Shown: positions 26,431 to 34,707 of the stretch, piece by piece
Position numbering within the stretch: the first letter of the stretch is position 1
Layout of the letters: the number at the start of each line of letters is the position of its first letter
Source of the DNA: Curtobacterium sp. MCJR17_020
Lineage (GTDB): Bacteria; Actinomycetota; Actinomycetes; Actinomycetales; Microbacteriaceae
Assembly: GCF_003234365.2 (NCBI RefSeq)
Contig: NZ_CP126260.1
Coordinates: 2,542,001 to 2,606,000, forward strand
Reading direction: 5' to 3'
DNA: 64,000 nucleotides
Program-made: the position numbers and the translations under genes
Notes under the pieces: model-generated
Database searches by the model: none
What the model saw: only the letters and a program-made list of their open reading frames with translations
What the model was told of the DNA's origin: nothing

Positions 26431-27939
26431 CTTGCCGGTGGTCGGGGCGCTGACGGTGACGGACTTCGACGCGACCTTCACGTAGTCGGTGCCGGGCTTG
26501 TCCTGCGTGTACAGCGCCACGGTGCGGGTGCCCGGCGTGATGCCGCCGATCGTCTTCGAGAACCCGAGGGTGCTGCCGACGCCCTTGTAGACCTTGGCGA
26601 CGTCGGTGCGGGTGCGGTCGGTGGTGCCGGTCGCCTTGCTGACGCCGTCGACCAGGATCTTCCACGGGGCGGGCTTCGCCGAGTCGGGGTCGAGGGCCCA
26701 GCCGGTCGCGGTGATCGTGCCGGCGCTGCCGGTGACGGTGTCGAGTGCACCCTTCGGGGCTGCGCTCACGACGGTGCGGGTGTAACAGCCGAGCAGCGTG
26801 TTGCTGCCCTTGCCCTGGTTGATGGCGTAGGTGCACACCGAGTGCTTGCCGACGCTCAGCCCGGTCAGCTCGGTCGAGAACCCGTGCTTGAGGTTGTTCG
26901 CGCCGAGGGTGGCGGACAGGTCGGGCCGGTTCACGTTCGCGGTGACGGTCTTCGCTCCGGCGCCGTCGACGTAGAACGCGACGCGGAGCGCGCTCGTGGT
27001 GTCCGGGTCGACGGCCCAGCCGCTGACCGTGATCGACGAGGTCGAGCTCGGCGTGACCGCGTCGACGTTGCCGTACGGGTTGCCGCCACCGGTCGCCGAG
27101 CCGAACCAGTCGGTGTACATGCGCCAGAAGTTGCGGTTGCCGTACGCCGAGCAGCTGTCGCCGGTGCCGTAGAGGTTCGACATCGCGGCGGTGTTCGGGG
27201 TGTACGGGGTGTAGATGTACAGTCCCGCGGTCGCCTGGTTCTGGATGTAGACGGACTTGCGACCGCAGGCCGCGTTCGGGTTGAGGAGGATCGAGTTGGT
27301 CCGACCCGCCTGGTACGCCCACGAGGTCGGCGACGCCTGGTAGCGCTTGAACTGGAGCGCGGCGGCGTAGACCTGCTGACCGAATCCGAAGTACGCCGGG
27401 TCGCACGGGGCGGTGTCCGGGCACGCGAAGCCGGTGGCGTGCAGGTACATGTAGGACGTCGGCGAGGACGTCGTGACGATGCCCTGCTCCTTCTGCAGGA
27501 GCACGAGGAGCACCTTCTGGCTGATGCCGCACGCGGCGCCGACCTGGGCGATCATCGTCGCGGCGGACTTGGTGCCGCCGGCGATGGCGCTGCACCGGCC
27601 GGAGACGGCACCGATCGCGCTCATCTTCTGCGAGAAGTCCTTCAGGCAGGCGGGTCCGCTCGACGACTTCCGGCAGTTCGGGGCGACGCTCGTCAGGAAC
27701 GACTGCACGGCCGCGGCGTTCATCGCCGAGCCGTTGTAGAAGTTGGCATCGCTGATGATGTTGCCCGGGTCGAAGTCGCCGGCGACGGCGGCCGAGGCGG
27801 ACTCGGTCGTGGTCTGCTCGGACAGGATCGTGCCGAAGGTCAGCCCGCTGACGGCGACGGCGAGTGCCGCGACGATCGCGAGGGAGGTCCGGAAGGGTCG
27901 GCGACGGCGCCCGTCCGACTCGGTCTGGATGGAACGCAT
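25390..27939 (-). CDS. Secreted multi-repeat surface protein with lysozyme-like N-terminal domain
   Basis: 849 residues. A signal or anchor helix (about 17-38) precedes a Cys-rich domain (about 50-305) with the pattern LLVLLQKEQGIVTT, GFGQQVYAAALQFKRY and WRMYTDWFGS. The Glu followed by a downstream G..Q motif resembles lysozyme-superfamily enzymes, so a glycan-cleaving role is possible but inferred. Residues ~310-849 hold five ~100-residue repeats, each with a V(T/S)GSxGTxTVxGWAxDPD-like opening, VDGV, a T(R/D)xDV turn and a final TV/KV strand. The last three are almost identical (WAIDPDVWDPVKYK, YFQDLPSGTYKSFGTK) and are joined by TGKTGKTG linkers. The same repeat type is in the GH6 protein at 48.4 kb. 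Start ATG shares a base with the lipoprotein stop. Confidence 0.85.
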   Translation of the reverse strand: MRSIQTESDGRRRRPFRTSLAIVAALAVAVSGLTFGTILSEQTTTESASAAVAGDFDPGNIISDANFYNGSAMNAAAVQSFLTSVAPNCRKSSSGPACLKDFSQKMSAIGAVSGRCSAIAGGTKSAATMIAQVGAACGISQKVLLVLLQKEQGIVTTSSPTSYMYLHATGFACPDTAPCDPAYFGFGQQVYAAALQFKRYQASPTSWAYQAGRTNSILLNPNAACGRKSVYIQNQATAGLYIYTPYTPNTAAMSNLYGTGDSCSAYGNRNFWRMYTDWFGSATGGGNPYGNVDAVTPSSTSSITVSGWAVDPDTTSALRVAFYVDGAGAKTVTANVNRPDLSATLGANNLKHGFSTELTGLSVGKHSVCTYAINQGKGSNTLLGCYTRTVVSAAPKGALDTVTGSAGTITATGWALDPDSAKPAPWKILVDGVSKATGTTDRTRTDVAKVYKGVGSTLGFSKTIGGITPGTRTVALYTQDKPGTDYVKVASKSVTVSAPTTGKTGKTGALRGSYESVSGGAGTATVRAWAIDPDVWDPVKYKVHVDGVSTNSGTANATRTDVEAKHPSWGSDVGLALRLTGLSAGNHTVRVYFQDLPSGTYKSFGTKTVKVTSATAPSSGTTGKTGKTGAVTGSYESVTGGVYSATVKGWAIDPDVWDPVKYKMHLDGVAIDPGVVNAKRTDVEAVHPGWGSDVGLSVQLTGLTAGTHTVRVYFQDLPSGTYKSFGTKSFTVIDPPSTGKTGNTGAVKGSFDSVTGGKGTITVTGWAIDPDVWDPVKYKMHLDGVAVSPGTVNATRTDVQKNYPNWGSDVGLSRVLTGLKPGTHTVRVYYQDLPSGTYKSFGTKTVTVQ

Positions 27940-28532
27940 CACGGCACCTCCGCCGGCATCGGGTCGGACGTCGTCGACGCGGAGCCGACGGCGTAGGTCA
28001 GGGTGACGGACCAGGTGCCGCTGGGGACCTGGGCCGCGGGGAACGCGACCTGCGCGCAGTTGACCGAGGAGGCGCTCGCCTGCGCCGCACTCGTGGCGGT
28101 GCGCGTGACGCTCCCCTTCTTCGCGGTGAACGTGCAGGTCCCGCTGGTGTCGGTGGTGCCGGAGACGAGTCCGCCGGCCTGCAGCGACTTCGAGGCGGTG
28201 TCCCAGCCGCTGTAGGTGACGACCGCGGTCGCCGGGAAGTCCGACGGGTCGGTGTCCGGCTCGTTGGTCGAGCCGCTCCCCGGGAAGGCACCGGGGGTGT
28301 CGTCGTCCGAGGCAGTGGGGTCGTCGGTGGCCTCGGACGCGGGCGACGACGCGGTGCCGGTGGGCTCCGCGGTCGCCGGGTCGTCGGCGGTCGGGGTCGG
28401 ACTGGCGGTGCGGGTCGCTGACGCGGACGGCGACGGGGTGGCGTCGTCGCCACCACCGGAACAACCGGCCAAGAGAACACTGAGGGCACCGACCACCGCG
28501 AACGCAGCGATCGGCCTGGATGCGAGGAGCAT
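27939..28532 (-). CDS. Secreted lipoprotein with Ser/Thr/Pro/Asp-rich spacer
   Basis: 197 residues. A lipoprotein signal peptide ends in the lipobox LLAGC (Cys at about residue 24), then GGGDD and a long low-complexity tail of Thr, Pro, Ser, Ala and Asp (about 28-105) typical of a cell-wall-spanning stalk. The C-terminal ~90 residues (VVTYSGWDTASKSLQAGG ... CTFTAKKGSVTRTATS ... TWSVTLTYAVGSAS) form a small beta domain with two Cys that could pair. Its stop overlaps the ATG of the repeat protein by one base (TGATG), so the two are co-expressed and probably work at the same site. No family recognised. Confidence 0.85.
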   Translation of the reverse strand: MLLASRPIAAFAVVGALSVLLAGCSGGGDDATPSPSASATRTASPTPTADDPATAEPTGTASSPASEATDDPTASDDDTPGAFPGSGSTNEPDTDPSDFPATAVVTYSGWDTASKSLQAGGLVSGTTDTSGTCTFTAKKGSVTRTATSAAQASASSVNCAQVAFPAAQVPSGTWSVTLTYAVGSASTTSDPMPAEVP

Positions 28533-28683
28533 GCTGACGGGCCGTCCTGTGGATGTTGACAAGGGTCCGGGTTGCGACAACGGTAACCCCAAAGTGAAGG
28601 TTGAGGGTTGGATCGGTCCGGAATCACCCCCGCTCGGGGTGCACGACGGCCGTCGCCCATCCCTGCCGCGCGGGCCCGGTGAG

Positions 28684-28689
28684 TATGCT
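28684..28689 (+). promoter_or_regulatory. Possible -10 element (TATGCT) of the ABC exporter operon
   Basis: TATGCT lies 33 nt before the ATG at 28723; transcription would start near 28697 with a ~26-nt leader containing a weak purine-rich ribosome site. Confidence 0.4.
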
Positions 28690-28722
28690 GTTCCGGTCCT
28701 GCCCCCACGAACGAAGAGACGT

Positions 28723-29625
28723 ATGGTCGATCAAGCCCGCATGGCGGCGCTCGCGAAGGAACCCCTCGTCGTGATCGGCGCTCCGACGAGCGCCTTCCGC
28801 GGAACCTGGCGAGAGCTGCGCGACGTCTTCCGGCAGCGCGAGATGCTCGGGATGCTCATCCGACGTGACCTGAAGGCGCGGTACAAGGACTCGGCGCTCG
28901 GGTTCGTGTGGACGCTGGTGCGCCCGCTGACCCAGCTGCTCATCTACTACTTCGTCATCGGCAAGGTCCTCGGCGCCGCCAACGGCATCGACAACTTCGC
29001 GATCTACGTCTTCACCGGCCTGACCGCCTACACGCTCTTCAGCGAGATCGTCGCCGGGTCGACCGGCTCGATCGTCGGCAACTCCGGGCTGATCAAGAAG
29101 GTCTACGTCCCGCGCGAGGTCTTCCCGCTCGCCAGCGTCGGCGCGGCCCTGGTGAACTTCACCATCCAGTTCGCGATCCTGCTGGCCGCGACCGTGGTCA
29201 TCGGCGTCTTCCCGTTCCACGAGGGGCTGATCTACCTGATCCCCTCGCTCGCCGTGATCCTCGTCTACGGTGCGGCCATCGGCCTGGTGCTGTCCGCGCT
29301 CAACGTGTACCTGCGCGACGTGCAGTTCGTCATCGACGTCGGCCTGATGGTGCTGCTCTGGGCCTCGCCGATCGTGTACTCGTACTCGCGCGTGGTCGCC
29401 ACCGTGAACACCGACTGGCTCATCACGGCCTACACGAACAACCCCCTGACGCTGGCCGTGCTCGGCATGCAGAACGCGATCTGGCTGCACGACCCGGCCG
29501 ACGTCACGTACCCGGACCACCTGATGCTGCGCCTCGGCATCGCGTTCGTCATCGGTGTCCTCTGCCTCCTCGGCGCGCAGCGGGTGTTCTCCCGTCTGCA
29601 GGGCAACTTCGCGCAGGAGCTGTAG
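28723..29625 (+). CDS. ABC-2 type polysaccharide exporter permease (Wzm-like)
   Basis: 300 residues. Six membrane helices of the ABC-2 permease fold. The N-terminal amphipathic part contains REMLGMLIRRDLKARYKDSALGFVWTLVRPL, a hallmark of Wzm/RfbD/TagG permeases; then TGLTAYTLFSEIVAGSTGSIVGNSGLIKKVYVPREVFPL and a C-terminal helix pair. With the adjacent Wzt it exports lipid-linked glycans (O-antigen, teichoic acid or similar) to the cell surface. The next gene begins 3 bases after this stop. Start: first ATG at 28723; the ATG at 28741 (MAALAKEP) is an alternative. Confidence 0.94.
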   Translation: MVDQARMAALAKEPLVVIGAPTSAFRGTWRELRDVFRQREMLGMLIRRDLKARYKDSALGFVWTLVRPLTQLLIYYFVIGKVLGAANGIDNFAIYVFTGLTAYTLFSEIVAGSTGSIVGNSGLIKKVYVPREVFPLASVGAALVNFTIQFAILLAATVVIGVFPFHEGLIYLIPSLAVILVYGAAIGLVLSALNVYLRDVQFVIDVGLMVLLWASPIVYSYSRVVATVNTDWLITAYTNNPLTLAVLGMQNAIWLHDPADVTYPDHLMLRLGIAFVIGVLCLLGAQRVFSRLQGNFAQEL

Positions 29626-29628
29626 ACC

Positions 29629-30858
29629 ATGGCCATCAGCACCCCCGTCGCCCCGACGCCCACCGAGGGCACCGCCGAGCGGCCGGACGTCATCGTCATC
29701 GACCACGTCCGCAAGCGCTTCACGGTCCGCAAGGACAACACCCTGCGCGAGCGCATCGTCACGCTCGGTCGCGCCGGCCGCAAGCACCGCCAGGACTTCT
29801 GGGCCCTCGACGACGTCACCGTGTCGATCCAGGCCGGCTCGACGGTCGGCCTCATCGGCCAGAACGGCTCCGGCAAGTCGACGCTGCTCAAGGCGATCGG
29901 CGGCATCATCCAGCCGACCTCCGGCACGGTGTCCCGCCGCGGTCGCCTCGCTGCCCTGCTCGAGCTCGGCGCCGGCTTCCACCCCGACCTGTCCGGGCGC
30001 GAGAACGTCTACCTCAACGCGTCGCTGCTCGGGCTGAGCCGCAAGCAGACCGACGAGAAGTTCGACGACATCCTGGCGTTCTCGGGCATCGGCGACTTCA
30101 TCGACACCCAGGTGAAGTTCTACTCATCCGGCATGTACGTGCGACTCGCCTTCGCCGTCGCCGTGCACACCGACCCCGACGTCCTGCTCGTCGACGAGGT
30201 GCTCGCCGTCGGCGACGAGGCGTTCCAGCGCAAGTGCCTCGACCGCATCCGCACCTTCCAAGAGGCGGGCAAGACGATCATCATCGTCACGCACTCGCTC
30301 AGCCAGGTGCAGGAGATGTGCGACCGGGTGGTGCTGCTCAACAAGGGCAAGGTGCTGCACGACGGCGATCCCGTCCAGGCCGTGAGCATGTTCCGCGACG
30401 TCCTCGAGGAACGCCGCCAGGGCGAGCTCAGCACCGACGTCGCCGTCGGCCGCGGCAAGGTCATCGGCGCGAGCGTGCACGTCGACGGCAAGGAGCCCCG
30501 CGCCGAGGTCATGCCCGGCGACGACCTCGTCGTGGACATGGAGTTCGAGCACCTGGACGGCATCGCCGATTGGGAGGCCGCGGTGCAGATCAACAACGCC
30601 GGCGGCCAGGTCGTGTACGGCACCACCACCGGCATCATGGGCCTCGAACTGCAGCCGCTGCACGGTCGCCGGAAGCTCCGCCTGCGGATCGCCGACACCG
30701 CGTTCGGCACCGGGAAGTACTTCATCAACGTGTCGATGATGGACTCCGCCGGCCGCCACCTGCACGACATGCCGGAGTGCGACTCGTTCGAGGTGCCCGG
30801 GTTCGAGAACGCCGTGGGCACGGTCTACGCGCAGCCCTCGATCGAGGAGCTGGACTGA
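29629..30858 (+). CDS. ABC transporter ATP-binding protein with Wzt-type C-terminal domain
   Basis: 409 residues. Nucleotide-binding domain at about 20-250: Walker A GQNGSGKST (77-85), ABC signature in KFYSSGMYVRLAFA, Walker B VLLVDEVLAVGD and a switch His in VTHSLSQV. From about 265 to 400 there is a beta-rich domain (VVDMEFEHLDGIADWEAAVQINNAGGQVVYGTTTG...) like the Wzt C-terminal carbohydrate-binding domain that recognises the modified end of the exported chain. Its presence implies that export is triggered by a defined terminal modification. Paired with the permease, 3 bases apart. Confidence 0.94.
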   Translation: MAISTPVAPTPTEGTAERPDVIVIDHVRKRFTVRKDNTLRERIVTLGRAGRKHRQDFWALDDVTVSIQAGSTVGLIGQNGSGKSTLLKAIGGIIQPTSGTVSRRGRLAALLELGAGFHPDLSGRENVYLNASLLGLSRKQTDEKFDDILAFSGIGDFIDTQVKFYSSGMYVRLAFAVAVHTDPDVLLVDEVLAVGDEAFQRKCLDRIRTFQEAGKTIIIVTHSLSQVQEMCDRVVLLNKGKVLHDGDPVQAVSMFRDVLEERRQGELSTDVAVGRGKVIGASVHVDGKEPRAEVMPGDDLVVDMEFEHLDGIADWEAAVQINNAGGQVVYGTTTGIMGLELQPLHGRRKLRLRIADTAFGTGKYFINVSMMDSAGRHLHDMPECDSFEVPGFENAVGTVYAQPSIEELD

Positions 30859-31916
30859 GCCCGAGCGACGACGACACCGACGTCCGGACCCCGGGCGTCC
30901 CGCGCACCGCGGTCGTCGTCGTCAACTGGGAACGCGCCGACCTGACGACCGCGGCCGTCCGCGCCGTGCTCGCCGAGGGCTCGGCCGACCAGGTGGTCGT
31001 CGTCGACAACGGCTCGTCGGACGACTCCGTCGCCGTCCTCCGCCGTGACCTGCCCGACGTCGACGTGGTCGCACGGGAGCACAACGGTGGGTTCGCGGCC
31101 GGCGCGAACACCGGCATCCGGCACGCGGACGCCGACGTCGTCGTCCTGCTCAACAACGACGCGGTCCCCGCGCCGGGCTTCGTCGCGGCGCTCCGCGACC
31201 ACCTGGCGCAGGCGCGGCCCGAGGTCGCGGCCGTGACGGGCCGCATCGTGCTCGCCGGACGCTGGACGGGCCTCCCGGTCGGCGCGACGCCCACACCCGG
31301 CCAGCGCGTGCTGCAGGGCCACGACGGCCGCCCATGGACGCCGTCGCCCGACGGCGAGGTGCGGCTCAACTCGACCGGCGTGCGCATCGACCGCGACGGC
31401 AACGGCATGGACCGCGACTGGTTCGCGCCCGTCGACCGGGTCGCGGACGTCGACGTATTCGGGTTCTCCGGTGGGGCCTCCGCCCTGCGGCGGAGCGCCC
31501 TCGACGACGTCGGCCTGCTCGAGGAGTCGCTCTTCATGTACTACGAGGACACCGAGCTCGCGTGGCGACTCCGCCGACGCGGCTGGCGCGTGGAACACGC
31601 GGCCGACGCGGTCGTCGAGCACGACCACTCGGCGTCGTCCGGGGTGCAGAGCGACCTGTTCCTCTTCCGCAACGCGCGGAACCGGCTGGTCGTCGCGCTC
31701 TGGCACGCGCCGTGGGGCACCGTCCTGCGGGCGAGCGCCCGCACCCTCTTCCGCGGCCTGCGCGGACTGCTCGCCGCTTCCACCCGACGGGAGGCCCGGC
31801 TCGTCCTGGCAGCGTTCGCGGACGTCGTCGGGGCGCTCCCGTCGCACCTCGCGCGGCGGCTCCGCGAGTCGCGGCGCGCGTCCGTCCCGCGCCGCAGCGT
31901 GGACCCGGGCGCATGA
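30855..31916 (+). CDS. GT2-family glycosyltransferase, probable CTG start
   Basis: 353 residues from the proposed start. GT-A domain: TAVVVVNWERADLTTAAVRAV, VVVDNGSSDDSVAVL, NGGFAAGANTGIRHADADVVVLLNNDAVPAPGF (DxD region NND), GFSGGASALRRSALDDVGLLEESLFMYYEDTELAWRLRRRGWRV. A short hydrophobic C-terminal part follows. The only codon that fits between the upstream stop and the first beta-strand is CTG at 30855, overlapping the stop as CTGA; no ATG, GTG or TTG exists in frame between this point and the core. The family matches actinobacterial rhamnosyl- or galactosyltransferases; the sugar is unknown. Confidence 0.85.
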   Translation: MSPSDDDTDVRTPGVPRTAVVVVNWERADLTTAAVRAVLAEGSADQVVVVDNGSSDDSVAVLRRDLPDVDVVAREHNGGFAAGANTGIRHADADVVVLLNNDAVPAPGFVAALRDHLAQARPEVAAVTGRIVLAGRWTGLPVGATPTPGQRVLQGHDGRPWTPSPDGEVRLNSTGVRIDRDGNGMDRDWFAPVDRVADVDVFGFSGGASALRRSALDDVGLLEESLFMYYEDTELAWRLRRRGWRVEHAADAVVEHDHSASSGVQSDLFLFRNARNRLVVALWHAPWGTVLRASARTLFRGLRGLLAASTRREARLVLAAFADVVGALPSHLARRLRESRRASVPRRSVDPGA

Positions 31917-31927
31917 GCGCGGAGGGC

Positions 31928-31933
31928 TATCCT
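31928..31933 (+). promoter_or_regulatory. Possible internal -10 element (TATCCT) upstream of the GT4 gene
   Basis: TATCCT lies in the gap before the GTG at 31991, which carries its own ribosome site GGAAGGA. Together they suggest a separate transcript for the GT4-GT2 pair. Confidence 0.35.
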
Positions 31934-31990
31934 GGTCACTCCCCCGCCGACGGACCCGACCGTGGCGCCCCCGTTCGGAAGGACCCTCGC

Positions 31991-33145
31991 GTGCCGCAGC
32001 TCACCGTCCTCGTCGACGGGACCGCGGTACCGCGTGCACTCGGCGGTGTGGGCCGCTACGTCGAGGGGGTCGTGTCGCACCTGACCGACCCGGCGCTCGA
32101 CGTCCACCTGGTGGTCCGACCGGTGCACGCTTCGCACTTCGCCGCCGTGGCACCGCACGCAACCGTGCACATCGCGCCGGCGTGGACCGACTCCGTGCCG
32201 CTCCGGTTCCTGTGGGAGCAGACGGGCCTGCCGGCACTCGGCCGACGACTCGGGGCGCAGGTGTTGCACTCCCCGCACTACACGTTCCCGTTCGCGTGGC
32301 GCGGCGGGTCCGTCGTCACCCTGCACGACGCCACGTTCTTCTCGAACCCCGAGTGGCACTCCCGCCTGAAGCGCACGTTCTTCACCTGGTGGAGCCGTCG
32401 GTCCCTGCGCTCCCGCCCGGTCGTCATCGTGCCGAGCGCGGCCACCGCGACCGAGGCCGCACGGGTCGTGACCGGCATCCGCGCCGACGTCCGGGTCGCA
32501 CCGCTCGGCGTCGACCGTGCCGTGTTCCACGAGCCGTCCACCGCCGAGGTCGAGGACGCCCGGATCGCCGCGACGCTGCCCGAGGGTGCGCCCTGGATCG
32601 CGTTCCTCGGCACGATCGAACCGCGGAAGAACGTCACCGCGCTGCTCGACGCCTACACCGCGGTGCGCGCCGCGCGCGCGGACGCCCCGTGGCTCGTGCT
32701 GTCCGGAGCGCGGGGCTGGGACGAGTCCGCGATCGCCCGGCTGGACGCGCTGCAGCCGGACGACCACGTGATCGAGGCCGGCTACCTGCCCCTCGAGGAC
32801 CTGGCGGGCTACCTCGGCGGCGCGGAGTTCGTCGTCTACCCGTCGCTCGGCGAGGGCTTCGGGCTGCCGGTGGTCGAGGCGATGGCCTCCGGCGCGTGCG
32901 TCCTGACCACGAGGCGGTTGTCGCTGCCCGAGGTCGGCGGTGAGGCAGCGGTCTACACCGAGCCGTCCGGCCCCGCACTGGCGTCAGCGATGACGCGGCT
33001 GCTCGACGACCCGTCGCTCGTCGCGTCGCACCGGGCGGCCGCGCTGGCCCGGGCCTCCTCGTTCACGTGGGAGGCCACGGCAGCCGTGCACGTCGAGGCC
33101 TACTCGGCCGTGGCCCGGGACGCTCGGGCCGGGGGTACCCGGTGA
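31991..33145 (+). CDS. GT4-family glycosyltransferase
   Basis: 384 residues. Two GT-B domains: VLVDGTAVPRALGGVGRYVEGV at the N-terminus (glycine-rich loop), VVTLHDATFFSNPEWHSR, then VRVAPLGVDRAVFHEP, WIAFLGTIEPRKNVTALLDAY and the donor site FVVYPSLGEGFGLPVVEAMASGACVLTT with the E-x7-E spacing. Such retaining enzymes often transfer mannose or rhamnose in surface polysaccharides. Start GTG at 31991 follows a clear GGAAGGA; an ATG at 31913 overlapping the previous stop is in frame but would add a 26-residue Gly/Pro-rich tail. Confidence 0.9.
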   Translation: MPQLTVLVDGTAVPRALGGVGRYVEGVVSHLTDPALDVHLVVRPVHASHFAAVAPHATVHIAPAWTDSVPLRFLWEQTGLPALGRRLGAQVLHSPHYTFPFAWRGGSVVTLHDATFFSNPEWHSRLKRTFFTWWSRRSLRSRPVVIVPSAATATEAARVVTGIRADVRVAPLGVDRAVFHEPSTAEVEDARIAATLPEGAPWIAFLGTIEPRKNVTALLDAYTAVRAARADAPWLVLSGARGWDESAIARLDALQPDDHVIEAGYLPLEDLAGYLGGAEFVVYPSLGEGFGLPVVEAMASGACVLTTRRLSLPEVGGEAAVYTEPSGPALASAMTRLLDDPSLVASHRAAALARASSFTWEATAAVHVEAYSAVARDARAGGTR

Positions 33146-33996
33146 TCCGCGTCGCCGTGCTGACGGTCACCTACAACACCGGCGAGACCATCCGGCCGTT
33201 CCTGGCGAGCGTCGCGGCGGCGTCCTCGGAGCCGGTCGCCGTCGTGATCGCCGACAACGGGTCGGCCGACATCGACGCACTGCGGGCGATCGGTGAGTCC
33301 TACGGTGCCGTCGTGGTGTCATCGGGGGGCAACCGCGGCTACGGCGGGGGCATCGACGCCGCGCTGAGCGCCCTCGACGACGTCCTGCCCGACGTCCGCC
33401 CCGAGTTCCTGCTCGTCACGAACCCCGACGTCGTGCTCGCACCCGGCTCGATCGACGAACTCGTGCGCGCCGCCGACCGGCTGCCGTCCGGCGGGTCGTT
33501 CGGGCCGCGGATCCTCGACGAGCAGGGTGAGACCTACCCGTCCGCACGCCAACTGCCGTCGCTCCGGACCGGGCTCGGCCACGCGGCGTTCTCGCGGTTC
33601 TGGCCCGCCAACCCGTGGAGCCAGCGGTACTGGTCCACCACGCAGGTCGTCGAGCGCGAGGCCGGCTGGCTGTCCGGCGCGTGCTTCCTCATCCGGACGT
33701 CGTTGTTCCGCGAGCTCGGCGGGTTCGACGAGTCGTACTTCATGTACTTCGAGGACGTCGACCTGGGCCAGCGCGTCGGTCGCTCCGGTCGTGCGAACGT
33801 GTACGTGCCGACGGCCGTGGTCACCCACACCGGGGCGCACTCGACGTCGTCCAACCGGCGCCGGATGGAGATCGAGCACCACCGCAGCGCGTACCGGTTC
33901 CTGTCGCGGAAGTACCGGGCGTGGTGGCTCTGGCCGCTGCGCGTCGCCCTGCACGCGGGCCTCTCCGCCCGCGCCCGCTGGGTCACACGCAAGTAG
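33142..33996 (+). CDS. GT2 rhamnosyltransferase, WbbL-like
   Basis: 284 residues; start GTG in a GTGA overlap. Motifs: VAVLTVTYNTGETIRPFLASV, VIADNGSADIDALRAI, GNRGYGGGIDAALSAL, LLVTNPDVVLAPGSIDEL (DxD replaced by NPD, as in WbbL), and GGFDESYFMYFEDVDLGQRVGRSGR. The SFGPRILDEQGETYPSARQLPSL segment is typical of WbbL-type dTDP-rhamnose:GlcNAc-PP-polyprenol rhamnosyltransferases that start actinobacterial wall linkers. The rml genes in this window would supply its donor. Assignment by motif, not by search. Confidence 0.86.
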   Translation: MIRVAVLTVTYNTGETIRPFLASVAAASSEPVAVVIADNGSADIDALRAIGESYGAVVVSSGGNRGYGGGIDAALSALDDVLPDVRPEFLLVTNPDVVLAPGSIDELVRAADRLPSGGSFGPRILDEQGETYPSARQLPSLRTGLGHAAFSRFWPANPWSQRYWSTTQVVEREAGWLSGACFLIRTSLFRELGGFDESYFMYFEDVDLGQRVGRSGRANVYVPTAVVTHTGAHSTSSNRRRMEIEHHRSAYRFLSRKYRAWWLWPLRVALHAGLSARARWVTRK

Positions 33997-34019
33997 CCCG
34001 GTCGGGGGCCTGCAGGGCC

Positions 34020-34586
34020 GTGCGCGACCCCACTCGGCTCAGCGTCGTGCACCGCGACCCGGAACCCTGGCTCGGCTGCGGCCCGATCGACGCCGCACGC
34101 CGCTACTGGACGGGGGCGTTCACGTTCCGCCGTGCCCGTGCGAGCCGGGCCGAGTTCTGGTGGGCACGCGCCGTCGACGTGCTCGTGGTCTGGCTCGTCG
34201 TGACGTTCGTGCCGATGGCCACCGGGATCCCGGACGCCGACGACTCGATGTCGACCTTCCAGAACACCCCCGGGTTCCTCGGGATCGGGCAGTCCGTCCT
34301 GAGCCTGAACGGCAGCCCCGACGGCTGGCACGTCGTCGCCCAGGGGCCGCCGTCGCAGTGGGTGCTGTTCGTGTGGTGCGTGCTGACGGCCATCCCGAAC
34401 CTGGCACTCGGCGCGCGACGACTCCGCGACATCGGGTCGCCGACGTGGATCGCGCTGTTCGGTGGCGTCCCGGTCATGGACCTGTTCCTGCTGCTCGGTG
34501 CCCTGCGCCGCAGTTGGCGCCCGACGCTCCCGTCGGACCCGGAGCCGTCCGGCGCCGGAGTCCCCGTCGCCCACCGCGCGGCCTAG
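34020..34586 (+). CDS. DUF805 family membrane protein
   Basis: 188 residues. RYWTGAFTFRRARASRAEFWWARAVDVLVV is the DUF805 opening; helices at about 45-65, 100-125 and 140-160; the pattern LALGARRLRDIGSPTWIALFGGVPV also fits. DUF805 proteins are small inner-membrane proteins of unknown function. The GTG at 34020 has no clear ribosome site; GTG at 34047 is an alternative. It is the last gene of the plus-strand run and is followed by a strong terminator. Confidence 0.82.
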   Translation: MRDPTRLSVVHRDPEPWLGCGPIDAARRYWTGAFTFRRARASRAEFWWARAVDVLVVWLVVTFVPMATGIPDADDSMSTFQNTPGFLGIGQSVLSLNGSPDGWHVVAQGPPSQWVLFVWCVLTAIPNLALGARRLRDIGSPTWIALFGGVPVMDLFLLLGALRRSWRPTLPSDPEPSGAGVPVAHRAA

Positions 34587-34623
34587 GGGGCACGGCCGAT
34601 CGACGCCGGGCGCGCCCCGGCAC

Positions 34624-34659
34624 GGTCATCGCGCCCCGACTCTTCGGGGCGCGATGACC
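34624..34659. terminator. Perfect 16-bp stem with 4-base loop
   Basis: GGTCATCGCGCCCCGA / TCGGGGCGCGATGACC around CTCT lies between two convergent genes, working for both strands. Confidence 0.85.
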
Positions 34660-34707
34660 ACGGCGGGGCGCAGCTCAGGGCGGGACTCGTCGACGCGGAG
34701 CGACGGG

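Noticed and set aside
31913..31990. ATG at 31913 as start of the GT4 gene
   Set aside because: The extra 26 residues are Gly/Pro-rich and unlike the family; GTG at 31991 has a strong ribosome site. Not fully excluded.
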